Below are positions 52,447 through 61,224 of a stretch of 64,000 nt of DNA, piece by piece. Source of the stretch: Aestuariibius sp. HNIBRBA575 (lineage in GTDB: Bacteria > Pseudomonadota > Alphaproteobacteria > Rhodobacterales > Rhodobacteraceae); contig NZ_CP162414.1 of assembly GCF_040932005.1 (NCBI RefSeq), positions 3,003,501 through 3,067,500 of the forward strand, in the 5' to 3' direction. Both the position numbers and the translations under genes were made by a program. Numbering within the stretch: the stretch's first letter is position 1; each line of letters opens with the position of its first letter. The notes beneath the pieces are model-generated. The model had not been told where the DNA came from, did not search any database, and worked only from the letters and a program-made list of their open reading frames with translations.

Positions 52447-53829
52447 ATGACCCCAGTTTTCGCCCCAAAATCCACGACCTCTTATCCACTTTATCTGGTG
52501 ACGCCAGACACGCTTGAAGCTGTGGCCGGCACGTTGCCTTTGCACGCTCAAAACTGGGTGCAGGCGAACGGGTTCAAAGGCAATGCCGGCGAAACATTGG
52601 TTTTGCAAAGCGAAACAGGCGCGATTGCAGGCGCGGTTGTCGGGCTGGGTGCACCAGAAACCGCTGCAAGGCGTCGCTTTACTGCGGCAAGTGCTGCAAA
52701 TTCCTTGCCTGCCGGGGACTGGGAATTAACCGGGGACCTTTCAGATGAACTTGCCACGGAAACCGCGCTGGGTTGGTTGTTGCAGATGTATCGATTTGAT
52801 CGATATGCCACCCAACCACAGGCGCAGGCCCGTCTGGTTGCCCCCGCAAATGTTGACGCCCCCCGGATAGAGGCGATCGCTGCGGGCGAATTTTTGACAC
52901 GGGATTTGATCAATACACCCGCCGCAGATATGGGCCCCCAACAGCTAGAACAAGCCGCCCGAAACCTCGCCAAGGACCACAACGCAGAAATCGCCGTGAC
53001 CACCGGGGCCGATTTATTGGACGCCAATTTTCCACTGATCCACTCGGTCGGCCGGGCCAGCCCAAACGCGCCACGCCTGATCGATCTGCACTGGGGCAAA
53101 ACGGGCCCCACCCTGACTTTGGTAGGCAAAGGCGTGTGTTTCGACACAGGCGGTTTGAACCTAAAGCCCGGCGCGTCGATGGGCCTGATGAAAAAGGATA
53201 TGGGCGGGGCCGCAACCGTATTGGGGCTGGCGCATATGATCATGGCCCTGAACCTGCCTTTGCAACTGCGTGTCCTGATCCCGGCCGTTGAAAACAACGT
53301 TGATGGCAATGCCTTTCGCCCCGGTGATATCTTGACCAGCCGCAAAGGTCTGAGCGTCGAGATCAACAACACAGATGCAGAAGGGCGACTGGTTCTGGCG
53401 GACGCGCTGGCGCTAGGGGCCGAAGAAAACCCTGATTTGATGGTATCCATGGCCACATTGACCGGCGCGGCCCGTGTGGCGGTTGGCCCCGATTTGGCGC
53501 CATATTATACGGATAATGACAGCGATGCTGCCGCGCTGGAAACCGCCGCAAAACAGGCCGCTGACCCGGTTTGGCGCATGCCATTTCACACCCCGTATGA
53601 ATCGATGATCGAACCGGGGATCGCGGATTTGGACAATGCGCCAAAGGGTGGATTTGCCGGATCGATCACCGCGGCATTGTTTCTGCGTCGGTTTACCAGC
53701 GATACAAATTACATGCATTTTGACATCTACGGTTGGAACCCAAGCGCAGCCCCGGCCCGTCCAAAGGGCGGCGTTGGAATGGGCGCGCGGGCGCTGCTGG
53801 ATGCATTGCCAGACATGTTAAAACTATGA
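52447..53829 (+). CDS. Leucyl aminopeptidase (M17)
   Basis: 460 residues from the ATG at 52447. Metal and catalytic residues: VGKGVCFDTGGLNLKP, MKKDMGGAA and the signature NTDAEGRLVLADAL. N-terminal domain is shorter than in PepA. Removes N-terminal residues from peptides. Coupled by ATGA to the NlpC/P60 gene, so both may serve peptide or wall peptide turnover. Confidence 0.93.
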   Translation: MTPVFAPKSTTSYPLYLVTPDTLEAVAGTLPLHAQNWVQANGFKGNAGETLVLQSETGAIAGAVVGLGAPETAARRRFTAASAANSLPAGDWELTGDLSDELATETALGWLLQMYRFDRYATQPQAQARLVAPANVDAPRIEAIAAGEFLTRDLINTPAADMGPQQLEQAARNLAKDHNAEIAVTTGADLLDANFPLIHSVGRASPNAPRLIDLHWGKTGPTLTLVGKGVCFDTGGLNLKPGASMGLMKKDMGGAATVLGLAHMIMALNLPLQLRVLIPAVENNVDGNAFRPGDILTSRKGLSVEINNTDAEGRLVLADALALGAEENPDLMVSMATLTGAARVAVGPDLAPYYTDNDSDAAALETAAKQAADPVWRMPFHTPYESMIEPGIADLDNAPKGGFAGSITAALFLRRFTSDTNYMHFDIYGWNPSAAPARPKGGVGMGARALLDALPDMLKL

Positions 53830-54671
53830 CCGATTCCCGTTTGTTGGCGGCAAATGCACGATTTGCGGCATCGGAATTGCAGGGCCAAGTTGATGCGCCT
53901 CATTTCATTGAGGGTGACATGTGCCGCATCGTTACAGATTTGGCAGATCTGCGGTGCGACCCCGCGCAAACCGGGCTTGATCGGCAATTGGTGCACGGGG
54001 ATCGTTTCCGTGTTTTGGAACGCATCAATGGTCAGGCCTTTGGTCAATCCGATCGCGGTGGCTATGTCGGATATGTCCCGGATTACGCGCTGGGGCTGTG
54101 GATCGACCCCACTGATCAGGTTCAGGTGCGGGCTACCTTTGCCTTTGACCGCCCCGATTTCAAAGCGCCAAAGCCGATTGTTTTGACCTATGGCGCGCGT
54201 ATTCATGCCCAAGGCACAGAGGGCCGGTTCACGCGCACATTGGACGGGCATTACATCCCATCACATCATTTGGCCCCGCTATCTGATCCGCCAATCGATC
54301 CCGTTTCTGAAGCAGAAAAGCTGCTGGGCACACCCTATTTATGGGGCGGAAATTCCAGCGCGGGTATTGATTGTTCGGGGCTGGTTCAGGCCGCGTTTAT
54401 CGCCTGTGGGTTGGATTGTCCGGGGGATAGCGACCTGCAACAGGATATGTTTGGCACCGAATTTGGCGAAGGTATTCCGCTGATGCGCGGGGATTTGCTG
54501 TTCTGGAAGGGACATGTGGCCATGGTTGTGGATGAACACCGATTGATCCATGCCAATGCGTTTCATATGGCGGTCGAATTCGAAGATGTCGCCCAAGCCA
54601 TCGCCCGGATCGCCGCGCAAGGTGACGGCCACATCACGGCGCGCAAGCGGGTTACTTTACCGCTCGGATAA
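53826..54671 (+). CDS. NlpC/P60-family peptidase with SH3-like domains
   Basis: 281 residues. N-terminal SH3-like region (residues about 30-140), then the cysteine peptidase domain: YLWGGNSSAGIDCSGLVQAAF with the catalytic Cys, GDLLFWKGHVAMVVDEHRLIHANA with the His. Likely cleaves gamma-D-Glu-diamino acid bonds of peptidoglycan peptides. No signal peptide is seen, so it may work on recycled muropeptides in the cytoplasm with the upstream aminopeptidase. Confidence 0.9.
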   Translation: MTDSRLLAANARFAASELQGQVDAPHFIEGDMCRIVTDLADLRCDPAQTGLDRQLVHGDRFRVLERINGQAFGQSDRGGYVGYVPDYALGLWIDPTDQVQVRATFAFDRPDFKAPKPIVLTYGARIHAQGTEGRFTRTLDGHYIPSHHLAPLSDPPIDPVSEAEKLLGTPYLWGGNSSAGIDCSGLVQAAFIACGLDCPGDSDLQQDMFGTEFGEGIPLMRGDLLFWKGHVAMVVDEHRLIHANAFHMAVEFEDVAQAIARIAAQGDGHITARKRVTLPLG

Positions 54672-54990
54672 GCTTGCGTTCCAACACCCGCAGCACTTGT
54701 TTCAGGTCATCGCCGCGTTTCAAAATCTGACCTTCCATCGTCACCACCGAATATTGCCCCTGTCGAAGCCGCAATTTGGGTCGCTTTTCGATGCGATATA
54801 ATGGAAACTCAGCCGTGCGACGGAATACTGAAAACACGGCCAGATCCTTGAGCGAAGAAATCCCATAATCGCGCCATTCCCCGGCGGCGACCATGCGCCC
54901 ATACAACGACAGGATCGGCGCCAATTCTGTTCGGTGAAACGCCACGATTGGCTTGGCGGGTGGAAACGGCGAAGAGTTTTGCACATTCAT
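54652..54990 (-). CDS. DUF2794 protein
   Basis: 112 residues. FHRTELAPILSLYGRMVAAGEWRDYGISSL and AEFPLYRIEKRPKLRLRQGQYSV are the DUF2794 landmarks; the family is restricted mostly to alphaproteobacteria. Function unknown. Its last 20 bases overlap the convergent NlpC/P60 gene. Confidence 0.85.
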   Translation of the reverse strand: MNVQNSSPFPPAKPIVAFHRTELAPILSLYGRMVAAGEWRDYGISSLKDLAVFSVFRRTAEFPLYRIEKRPKLRLRQGQYSVVTMEGQILKRGDDLKQVLRVLERKLIRAVK

Positions 54991-55030
54991 ACCAACAGCT
55001 TGCGCCGCAAATGCGTGTAAATCAAGTCCC

Positions 55031-55321
55031 TTAGCCGCAAGTGATCCGTATGATGCGATTGGCGCTGTCGATGTGAAAATTCAAACGCTCTGCGCTGAAA
55101 TCCATCGTCACGGCAGTTTCTGGGCGAATGATGCGGACCGGTTTCAGGATTAAAACACGTTCCAAATCCGTCGCATCCCGCCCGACATAGTCGACATAGC
55201 TTTGTGCGTCGCAGGTATCCTGCGCGACAGGTGGCGCGATGGGGTCTGGCTGCATCCCAGCGCAGGCGGCAACGCCCAGTGCGCAGATCAACATCAACGG
55301 GAATTTTGTCAGATTCTTCAT
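55031..55321 (-). CDS. Peptidase inhibitor I78-family lipoprotein
   Basis: 96 residues. Lipobox GVAAC (Cys20). Mature domain CDAQSYVDYVGRD, then ILKPVRIIRPETAVTMDF and RLNFHIDSANRIIRITCG, the I78 pattern; the two cysteines can pair. Likely a periplasmic serine-protease inhibitor. Same strand as the TetR gene upstream, 40 bases away. Confidence 0.85.
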   Translation of the reverse strand: MKNLTKFPLMLICALGVAACAGMQPDPIAPPVAQDTCDAQSYVDYVGRDATDLERVLILKPVRIIRPETAVTMDFSAERLNFHIDSANRIIRITCG

Positions 55322-55361
55322 GACGCCAGCGTCGCAAATTGTGAGCGTGCTGTCGATCCGG

Positions 55362-55982
55362 TTATTTGCCGTAACGCGCCAGGAACATATCCACGGCCGA
55401 TACCACAACCCGTTCGCGTTCTTCTGGGGTGACGTGATCCTGAACCTGCATGATCAGCCGGATGAAATACTGTGACCGGCACAGGTCTTCGAATTGGCAA
55501 GCGGCCAAATCCAAGTCCTCTATGGCCAGTTCATTGCGGTCGATCGCGGCTTGAAAATAGGCCTTTAGCGGTCCAATCACCGACACCTGAACCATTTCGT
55601 AGAACGCCCGCCCCATATCTGGGAACCTTGGGGATTCAGCGACGTTGATGCGATAGGTTTCTTGGCCGAAATCGCAGCAGAAAAAATCGACCAGCTGGGT
55701 GGCGATATTTGTCAGAACGTCACGCGGCGCAGCCGTCAGATCGACAGATTCCAACACATCTGTCGCCTGACGTTCACATTCGGTTTTGGTGACCTGCATA
55801 AACAGCGCACCTTTGTCGGGGAAATAACTGTACAGCGTTGCCTTAGAGACACCGGCCGCTTTGGCAATGTCGTCGACGCTGGCGCCTTCGAAACCATCGC
55901 GCATAAAAACTTCGCGGGCACCTTCGATCACCTGATCAAATTTGCGCCCTCGTTTTACTTCGGTCGTGGTTCCGTCTGGCAT
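55362..55982 (-). CDS. TetR-family regulator
   Basis: 206 residues. HTH: EGAREVFMRDGFEGASVDDIAKAAGVSKATLYSYF, then a TetR_C domain with YRINVAESPRFPDMGRAFYEM, similar to AcrR/AefR-like members. AGGAGGAACTGA precedes the start. Probable operators lie at 56010-56028 (imperfect) and 56289-56307, so it may repress itself and the small secreted protein. Confidence 0.9.
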   Translation of the reverse strand: MPDGTTTEVKRGRKFDQVIEGAREVFMRDGFEGASVDDIAKAAGVSKATLYSYFPDKGALFMQVTKTECERQATDVLESVDLTAAPRDVLTNIATQLVDFFCCDFGQETYRINVAESPRFPDMGRAFYEMVQVSVIGPLKAYFQAAIDRNELAIEDLDLAACQFEDLCRSQYFIRLIMQVQDHVTPEERERVVVSAVDMFLARYGK

Positions 55983-56009
55983 TCAGTTCCTCCTGTGTGG
56001 GTCGTCTAT

Positions 56010-56028
56010 AAACAAGTCGGTTTAGTTG
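56010..56028. promoter_or_regulatory. Imperfect TetR operator before the TetR gene
   Basis: The right half GTTTAGTT is identical to the perfect palindrome at 56289-56307; the left half matches 6 of 10 bases. It lies about 28 bases before the TetR start. Confidence 0.4.
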
Positions 56029-56070
56029 CAGCAAGATAATTACAGTCCAACCCGTGAATGGGCCGCAACG

Positions 56071-56256
56071 TTATTTTGCGTCATCTGCCAAACATGTCGG
56101 CGCACCAAGGCTGGTCATGTCAACACAATCTTGCGTGACGATGGGCTGTGGCTCTGGATAAGTGAGCGTCGGGAAAGCGTTAATCAGTCCCCCGGCATTG
56201 GCGGCTCCCGCAGCAAAAGTCAGAGACAAGGCGAAGGCGGCAAAAATCGGTTTCAT
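56071..56256 (-). CDS. Small secreted protein with two cysteines
   Basis: 61 residues. Signal peptide to ANA (residue 21), mature part about 40 residues (GGLINAFPTLTYPEPQPIV, then CVD and C near the end), two cysteines. AAAGGATCAAACC precedes the start. Located between a TetR gene (same strand) and the operator. No family recognised. Confidence 0.75.
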   Translation of the reverse strand: MKPIFAAFALSLTFAAGAANAGGLINAFPTLTYPEPQPIVTQDCVDMTSLGAPTCLADDAK

Positions 56257-56288
56257 GGTTTGATCCTTTGGAATCGGTTGATGATTAT

Positions 56289-56307
56289 AAACTAAACAGT
56301 TTAGTTT
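56289..56307. promoter_or_regulatory. TetR-type operator
   Basis: AAACTAAACAGTTTAGTTT, a perfect palindrome of 9-base arms around a central A. It is 33 bases before the small secreted protein gene. Confidence 0.7.
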
Positions 56308-56324
56308 TATCTTTCAAGGGGAGT

Positions 56325-56340
56325 TGAACTGATTAGTTCA
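56325..56340. promoter_or_regulatory. Second inverted repeat in the same gap
   Basis: TGAACT-GATT-AGTTCA. It could be another regulator site for either divergent gene; centre 34 bases from the TetR palindrome. Confidence 0.35.
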
Positions 56341-56375
56341 CTTTTCGCCTTGCCTCTGAGCGAGAAATCACTAAC

Positions 56376-56390
56376 TTAGAATTATTCTAA
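56376..56390. promoter_or_regulatory. Iron control element (Irr-type box)
   Basis: TTAGAATTATTCTAA, perfect palindrome around T, agrees with the ICE/Irr consensus TTTAGAA-N3-TTCTAAA except for the outermost bases. It lies 16 bases before the start of the MbfA-type gene. Confidence 0.7.
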
Positions 56391-56406
56391 CAATAGGACC
56401 CAACCT

Positions 56407-57384
56407 ATGATTCCCGGATTTGCCAGCCGAAAACGGTTCAAAGACCTGTCTGAGCAAGAAATTCTGGCGCTGGCCATTTCGTCAGAGGAAGATGACGCCC
56501 GGATCTATCGCACCTATGCTGAAAAGCTGCGCGATGATTTCCCGGCCTCTGCGCTGGTTTTTGATGGGATGGCCGCCGAAGAAGACGACCATCGGCGACG
56601 CCTGATCGCGCTGCATCAGGACCGGTTTGGCGACATTATCCCGCTGATCCGGCGCGAACATGTGTCGGGGTATTACGCCCGTCGCCCCACTTGGATGATG
56701 CAAAACCTCAGCCTGGAACGTATCCGCCAAGAGGCGACGTTGATGGAAAAGGACGCCGAGCGGTTCTACACCGCCGCAGCCGCACAGACCACGGATGCCG
56801 CCACACGCACTTTGCTGGGCGATTTAGCCGCCGCCGAAGCGGGTCATTCAGACAAAGCGATTGCACTGGAGCAAAGCAGTCTAAATTCCGTTGCACGCGA
56901 TGACGAAGACGCCACCGCCCATCGTCAATTTGTGCTGACATGGGTGCAACCGGGTTTGGCAGGTTTGATGGATGGGTCAGTGTCAACTTTGGCCCCGATT
57001 TTTGCCGTTGCTTTTGCGACCCATGACACGTGGACCACGTTTTTGGTTGGATTGGCGGCATCTGTGGGCGCCGGGATTTCCATGGGCTTTACCGAAGCGG
57101 CGTCCGATGATGGGCAAATTTCCGGTCGTGGATCACCCTATAAACGTGGATTTTCCAGCGGTATCATGACGATGGTTGGGGGATTGGGCCATGCGCTGCC
57201 CTATCTGATCACCGACTTTTGGACCGCCACTATCATCGCGTTGATCGTGGTGTTTGTTGAATTATGGGCAATTGCGTGGATCCAAAACAAATACATGGAA
57301 ACCCCGTTTTTCCGGGCCGTTTTTCAGGTGGTTTTGGGCGGTGCATTGGTGTTCGCGGCTGGTGCTTTAATCGGGTCTGGTTAG
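56407..57384 (+). CDS. mbfA: MbfA-type membrane protein (erythrin-like domain plus VIT1 domain)
   Basis: 325 residues. N-terminal four-helix diiron domain: SSEEDDARIYR, AAEEDDHRRR (EExxH), EATLMEKDAERFY and AAEAGHSDKA (ExxH). The C-terminal half has four to five helices of VIT/Ccc1 type, with LAGLMDGSVSTLAP and GAGISMGFTEAASDDG. Exports iron (or stores/oxidises it) to limit iron stress; in alphaproteobacteria it is repressed by Irr at low iron, which fits the ICE here. Confidence 0.92.
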   Translation: MIPGFASRKRFKDLSEQEILALAISSEEDDARIYRTYAEKLRDDFPASALVFDGMAAEEDDHRRRLIALHQDRFGDIIPLIRREHVSGYYARRPTWMMQNLSLERIRQEATLMEKDAERFYTAAAAQTTDAATRTLLGDLAAAEAGHSDKAIALEQSSLNSVARDDEDATAHRQFVLTWVQPGLAGLMDGSVSTLAPIFAVAFATHDTWTTFLVGLAASVGAGISMGFTEAASDDGQISGRGSPYKRGFSSGIMTMVGGLGHALPYLITDFWTATIIALIVVFVELWAIAWIQNKYMETPFFRAVFQVVLGGALVFAAGALIGSG

Positions 57385-57423
57385 GCCGTTTTATTCGATA
57401 AACAAACGTGTTAGGGCAGTGTC

Positions 57424-58359
57424 ATGCTGGATATTTTCCTTCAGACATTGCCCTTTTTCGCGCTGATCGGCCTTGGCTATGGATCGGGCGTGACCGGCTT
57501 TTTCCCGGCGCAGGCCACGGCCTATCTGACCCGGTTCGTGTTCTACTTTGCCTTGTCGGCCATGTTGTTCAAATTTTCGGCCAATCTCAGCTTGGCCGAA
57601 ATCTGGAGCTGGCCGCTGGTGCTGGCCTATCTCAGTGGCAGCATCGCCATTTATCTGATCGCGACAATCGTTGGGTTCATGCGCGGGCTCACCACCGCCG
57701 AGGTCGCATTTGAGGCCCAATGCGCGGTAATCGGCAATACCGGGTTTCTGGGCATTCCGATGCTGGTCCTGCTGCTGGGCACCGCCGCAATCGGGCCGGT
57801 GATGATCGCGCTGGCCATTGATTTGATCGTGTTTGGGTCACTGGTTGTAATCCTGGTCACGGGGTCACGCGATGGCCGCATGTCCCCCGCCATTTTCAAG
57901 AGCATCGGGTTGGGCCTGATCAAAAACCCGATGATTGTGTCCACATCAATAGGCCTGCTTTATTCGGCGTCCGGCCTGCCCATCCCGGCGCCGGTGAATT
58001 CGTTTGTGACGATATTGGGGGCCGCGGCCACGCCCGGCGCTTTGTTCGCCATTGGGGCATCCTTGGCCACCATCACCGCCGACCGGATCGCGATCCCATT
58101 CTGGCTGACATTCGCCAAATTGGTGTTGCACCCAGCCGCCATTGCGATCGCCACGTTGATGATTTTCCCGGTCGCCCCCTATCAGGCCGGCGTGGTCATT
58201 GCCGCTGCCGCTCTGCCTGTCGCGGGCAACGTCTATATCATGGCACAGCACTATAACGTCGCCCCGGGACGCGTTTCCGCGTCGATCCTGATTTCCACGG
58301 CAATCAGCATTATCACTGTGTCGATGGTCATTGCATGGGTGACAAGCCTGACAGGCTAA
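57424..58359 (+). CDS. AEC-family transporter (auxin efflux carrier type)
   Basis: 311 residues and ten helices in two halves; AVIGNTGFLGIPMLVLLLG and ALPVAGNVYIMAQHYNVAPGRVSASILISTA are the two signature helices. AEC proteins export malonate, malate or auxin-like anions. Substrate not given. Follows MbfA by 39 bases but probably has its own signals. Confidence 0.9.
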   Translation: MLDIFLQTLPFFALIGLGYGSGVTGFFPAQATAYLTRFVFYFALSAMLFKFSANLSLAEIWSWPLVLAYLSGSIAIYLIATIVGFMRGLTTAEVAFEAQCAVIGNTGFLGIPMLVLLLGTAAIGPVMIALAIDLIVFGSLVVILVTGSRDGRMSPAIFKSIGLGLIKNPMIVSTSIGLLYSASGLPIPAPVNSFVTILGAAATPGALFAIGASLATITADRIAIPFWLTFAKLVLHPAAIAIATLMIFPVAPYQAGVVIAAAALPVAGNVYIMAQHYNVAPGRVSASILISTAISIITVSMVIAWVTSLTG

Positions 58360-58410
58360 GCTAGCCGTTAGGTAAATGGATTTACCAGACGAACCTAATT
58401 GGAGACCCCC

Positions 58411-59241
58411 ATGGAAACCCTTTCCGAAAATAAGTGTTTTGGAGGCGTTCAAGGCGTCTATTCCCATCGCTCTGATGCCTGTGCGGGGGACATGACATTT
58501 GGGCTGTTCCTGCCAGAAGAGGCGCAAATGGGCACAGTACCAATGCTGTGGTTCCTGTCGGGGCTGACCTGCACGCACGAAAACGCGATGACCAAGGCGG
58601 GCGCACAGGCATGGGCCGCCGAACAAGGGATCGCTTTGGTGTTTCCTGACACGTCACCACGGGGTGAAACTGTGGCCAATGACGACGCCTATGATCTGGG
58701 TCAGGGGGCCGGGTTTTACGTCAATGCCACCCAAGATCCCTGGGCCAAACATTTCAACATGTGGGATTATGTTGCCGATGAATTGCCGCGCATTTTGGGC
58801 GCTAATTTTGCGGTGGATACCGACCGCCAATCCATCACAGGCCATTCCATGGGCGGCCACGGCGCGTTGACCTTGGCGATGGGCCTGCCGGGTCAGTTCA
58901 TGTCTGCCTCTGCCTTTGCGCCGATCTGTAACCCCACCCAATCCGATTGGGGCCGCAAACAGTTTAGCGCCTATCTGGGAACCGACGAAGCGACATGGCA
59001 ACCCCATGACGCCACGCTGTTGATGCAATCCAAAGGTTTCGACGGACCGCTGTTGATTGATACCGGCACCGATGATCAATTCGGCGACCTTCTGGGCACA
59101 GACTCCTTTGCCGCCGCCATGGCCGCGCGCCGTCAACAGGGGACATTGCGCCTGCAAAAGGGCTATGATCATTCGTATTTCTTCATCTCAACCTTCATCG
59201 AGGATCACATCGCCTTCCATGCAGAGGCGCTTTATTCGTGA
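58411..59241 (+). CDS. fghA: S-formylglutathione hydrolase
   Basis: 276 residues from the ATG after GGAGACCCCC. Catalytic triad: GHSMGGHG (Ser), DTGTDDQF (Asp), GYDHSYFF (His). [18 protein letters not shown] and PDTSPRG are typical of FghA. Splits S-formylglutathione to formate and glutathione in formaldehyde detoxification. The GSH-dependent dehydrogenase (adhC) is not in the window. Confidence 0.95.
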   Translation: METLSENKCFGGVQGVYSHRSDACAGDMTFGLFLPEEAQMGTVPMLWFLSGLTCTHENAMTKAGAQAWAAEQGIALVFPDTSPRGETVANDDAYDLGQGAGFYVNATQDPWAKHFNMWDYVADELPRILGANFAVDTDRQSITGHSMGGHGALTLAMGLPGQFMSASAFAPICNPTQSDWGRKQFSAYLGTDEATWQPHDATLLMQSKGFDGPLLIDTGTDDQFGDLLGTDSFAAAMAARRQQGTLRLQKGYDHSYFFISTFIEDHIAFHAEALYS

Positions 59242-59690
59242 CGATCTATGTGGACGCAGATGCCTGCCCGGTCAAAGCTGAGGTCGAAAAAGTCGGCACC
59301 CGCCACAAGGTCGCCATGGCGATTGTCAGCAATGGCGGATTGCGTCCATCCCTGAACCCGTTGGTGGAAAACGTGATCGTCCCAGAGGGTCCCGATGTGG
59401 CCGATATGTGGATCGCAGACCGCGCCGGGCCCGGTGATGTCGTGATCACCGGCGACATCCCATTGGCGGCAAAATGCGTGGAATCCGGCGCACGGGTTCT
59501 GAAACATAACGGCGAAGCCTTGACCCAAGCCAATATCGGCAATGTACTCGCCACGCGCGACCTGATGGCGGATTTGCGCGCCGCTGATCCGTTTCGTCAG
59601 GGCGGTGGCAAAGGGTTCACCAAGGCCGACAGATCCCGGTTTCTGGACGCGCTGGACCGCGAGTTGAACAAAATAAAGAGGGACCTATGA
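59238..59690 (+). CDS. YaiI/YqxD family protein (DUF188)
   Basis: 150 residues from GTG, overlapping fghA by [58 protein letters not shown] are the DUF188 landmarks (PIN-like fold). Function unknown, possibly a nuclease-like fold. Confidence 0.92.
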   Translation: MTIYVDADACPVKAEVEKVGTRHKVAMAIVSNGGLRPSLNPLVENVIVPEGPDVADMWIADRAGPGDVVITGDIPLAAKCVESGARVLKHNGEALTQANIGNVLATRDLMADLRAADPFRQGGGKGFTKADRSRFLDALDRELNKIKRDL

Positions 59691-60307
59691 GTATCCAAGC
59701 CGTCATTTTTGACATCGGAAACGTGCTGATCGAATGGCAACCAGAGCGGTTCTATGATTCCGTTATCGGGGCCGCGCGCCGCAAAAAAATGTTCGCAGAG
59801 GTCGATCTGCATGGCATGAACGAACGGGTCGACCTGGGTGAAAATTTTCGCGACACCGTGATGGCGCAGGCCGACGCAACCCCCCAGTGGCACGATGAAA
59901 TTGTGATGTGGCATGACCGCTGGATCGAAATGGCCGCCCCGGCGATGGACCATTCGGTCCGTCTATTGCGGGCCCTACGGCGCGCGAATGTCCCGGTCTT
60001 TGCGCTTAGTAATTTTGGCATTCAGACCTTTGCGATTGGCGAACGGGAATATCCATTTTTAGAGGAATTCGACCGGCGCTATATTTCGGGCCATATGGGC
60101 ATCACCAAACCATCTGCGGATATTTATAAACAAGTCGAAGACGATTGCGGCCTGCCACCACAAAGCCTGCTTTTTGCTGATGATCGCGCCGATAACATCG
60201 CCGCCGCAGACGCGCGGGGCTGGCAAACGCATCTGTTTGAAACGCCACAAAAATGGGCGGATCGCTTGGTCGCCGAGGGGCTGCTCTCACCGGAAAACGC
60301 ACAATGA
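59687..60307 (+). CDS. HAD-superfamily hydrolase (HAD-IA)
   Basis: 206 residues. Motif [11 protein letters not shown], motif II LSNFG, Lys in TKPSADIY, motif [14 protein letters not shown]. The cap is alpha-helical. Probably a phosphatase for a small sugar phosphate. Overlaps YaiI gene by ATGA and the OCD gene by ATGA. Confidence 0.92.
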   Translation: MSIQAVIFDIGNVLIEWQPERFYDSVIGAARRKKMFAEVDLHGMNERVDLGENFRDTVMAQADATPQWHDEIVMWHDRWIEMAAPAMDHSVRLLRALRRANVPVFALSNFGIQTFAIGEREYPFLEEFDRRYISGHMGITKPSADIYKQVEDDCGLPPQSLLFADDRADNIAAADARGWQTHLFETPQKWADRLVAEGLLSPENAQ

Positions 60308-61224
60308 CAACCTTTGTTCCGTTTGACCCGACCGATCAGCATTTGACCTGGACCGGTCTAACGGACGCATTAGAGGCGTGTCACGCCCTGCCCCCCGCCA
60401 CAGTCGACGACGTCTTTTTGTACCAAGACGACAACACGTTGCTCAACCGATCTGCATGGATACCCGGGCTGGGTCTGGCGGTGAAATGCGCCACGATTTT
60501 CCCCGGCAATCCCGCCAATGGCAAACCCATGATTGGCGGCGCGGTGAACCTTTTTTCCGACAAGGATGGCGCCCTAGAAGCCATCGTAGATTTCCATCTG
60601 GTCACCAAATGGAAAACCGCAGGCGACAGCGCCTTGGCCGCGCGAAAACTGGCGCGCCCAGACAGCAAAAACATCCTCATTATGGGGGCGGGAACCGTGG
60701 GGCGCACATTGCGATCCGCCTATGGCGAATTGTTCCCCGACGCGCAGTTCACCATCTGGAACCGCTCTGCCAGTGGGGCAGAAAAATTTGCCGCGCAATT
60801 CCCCGGCACAAAAATCGCTGCCGATTTGGAAACCGCCGTTGGACAGGCCGATATCGTGACCAGCGCCACCATGAGCACCCAACCGATTTTGGATGGGGCG
60901 TGGCTAAAACCCGGGCAACACATTGATTTAATTGGGGCTTATCGCCCTGACATGCGCGAAGCCAACGACATTGCGTTGCTGCGATCCCGGGTCTTTGTCG
61001 ACAACCGAACCACGGTTTTGGACCACATTGGCGAATTGAAAATCCCGCTGGCCGAGGGGGTCATCACCCGCGACCATGTGGTGGCCGACTATTATCAAAT
61101 GGATCTGTTTCAGCGGCAATCGGATGATGAAATCACCCTATTCAAAAACGGAGGTGGCGCACATTTGGACCTGATGACCAGCCGCCACATCCTTCAAACT
61201 TGGATGACTAAATGCTCTGGTTGA
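60304..61224 (+). CDS. Ornithine cyclodeaminase/mu-crystallin family protein
   Basis: 306 residues. WKTAGDSALAARKLARP, ILIMGAGTVGRTLRSAYGELF (NAD), SATMSTQPILDGAWLKPGQHIDLIGAYRPDMRE match the family. Members deaminate ornithine or reduce imino acids. Specific substrate unknown. Start coupled to the HAD gene. Confidence 0.9.
   Translation: MTTFVPFDPTDQHLTWTGLTDALEACHALPPATVDDVFLYQDDNTLLNRSAWIPGLGLAVKCATIFPGNPANGKPMIGGAVNLFSDKDGALEAIVDFHLVTKWKTAGDSALAARKLARPDSKNILIMGAGTVGRTLRSAYGELFPDAQFTIWNRSASGAEKFAAQFPGTKIAADLETAVGQADIVTSATMSTQPILDGAWLKPGQHIDLIGAYRPDMREANDIALLRSRVFVDNRTTVLDHIGELKIPLAEGVITRDHVVADYYQMDLFQRQSDDEITLFKNGGGAHLDLMTSRHILQTWMTKCSG

Noticed and set aside
52548..53456. Open frame of 302 codons on the minus strand
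   Set aside because: Antisense to leucyl aminopeptidase, whose metal site is complete.
54652..54671. Convergent gene overlaps (also at 5898-5950, 9117-9139, 30281-30300, 33924-33927)
   Set aside because: Considered as possible frameshift or start errors, but all are 3' end overlaps of well supported genes, normal in such compact genomes.
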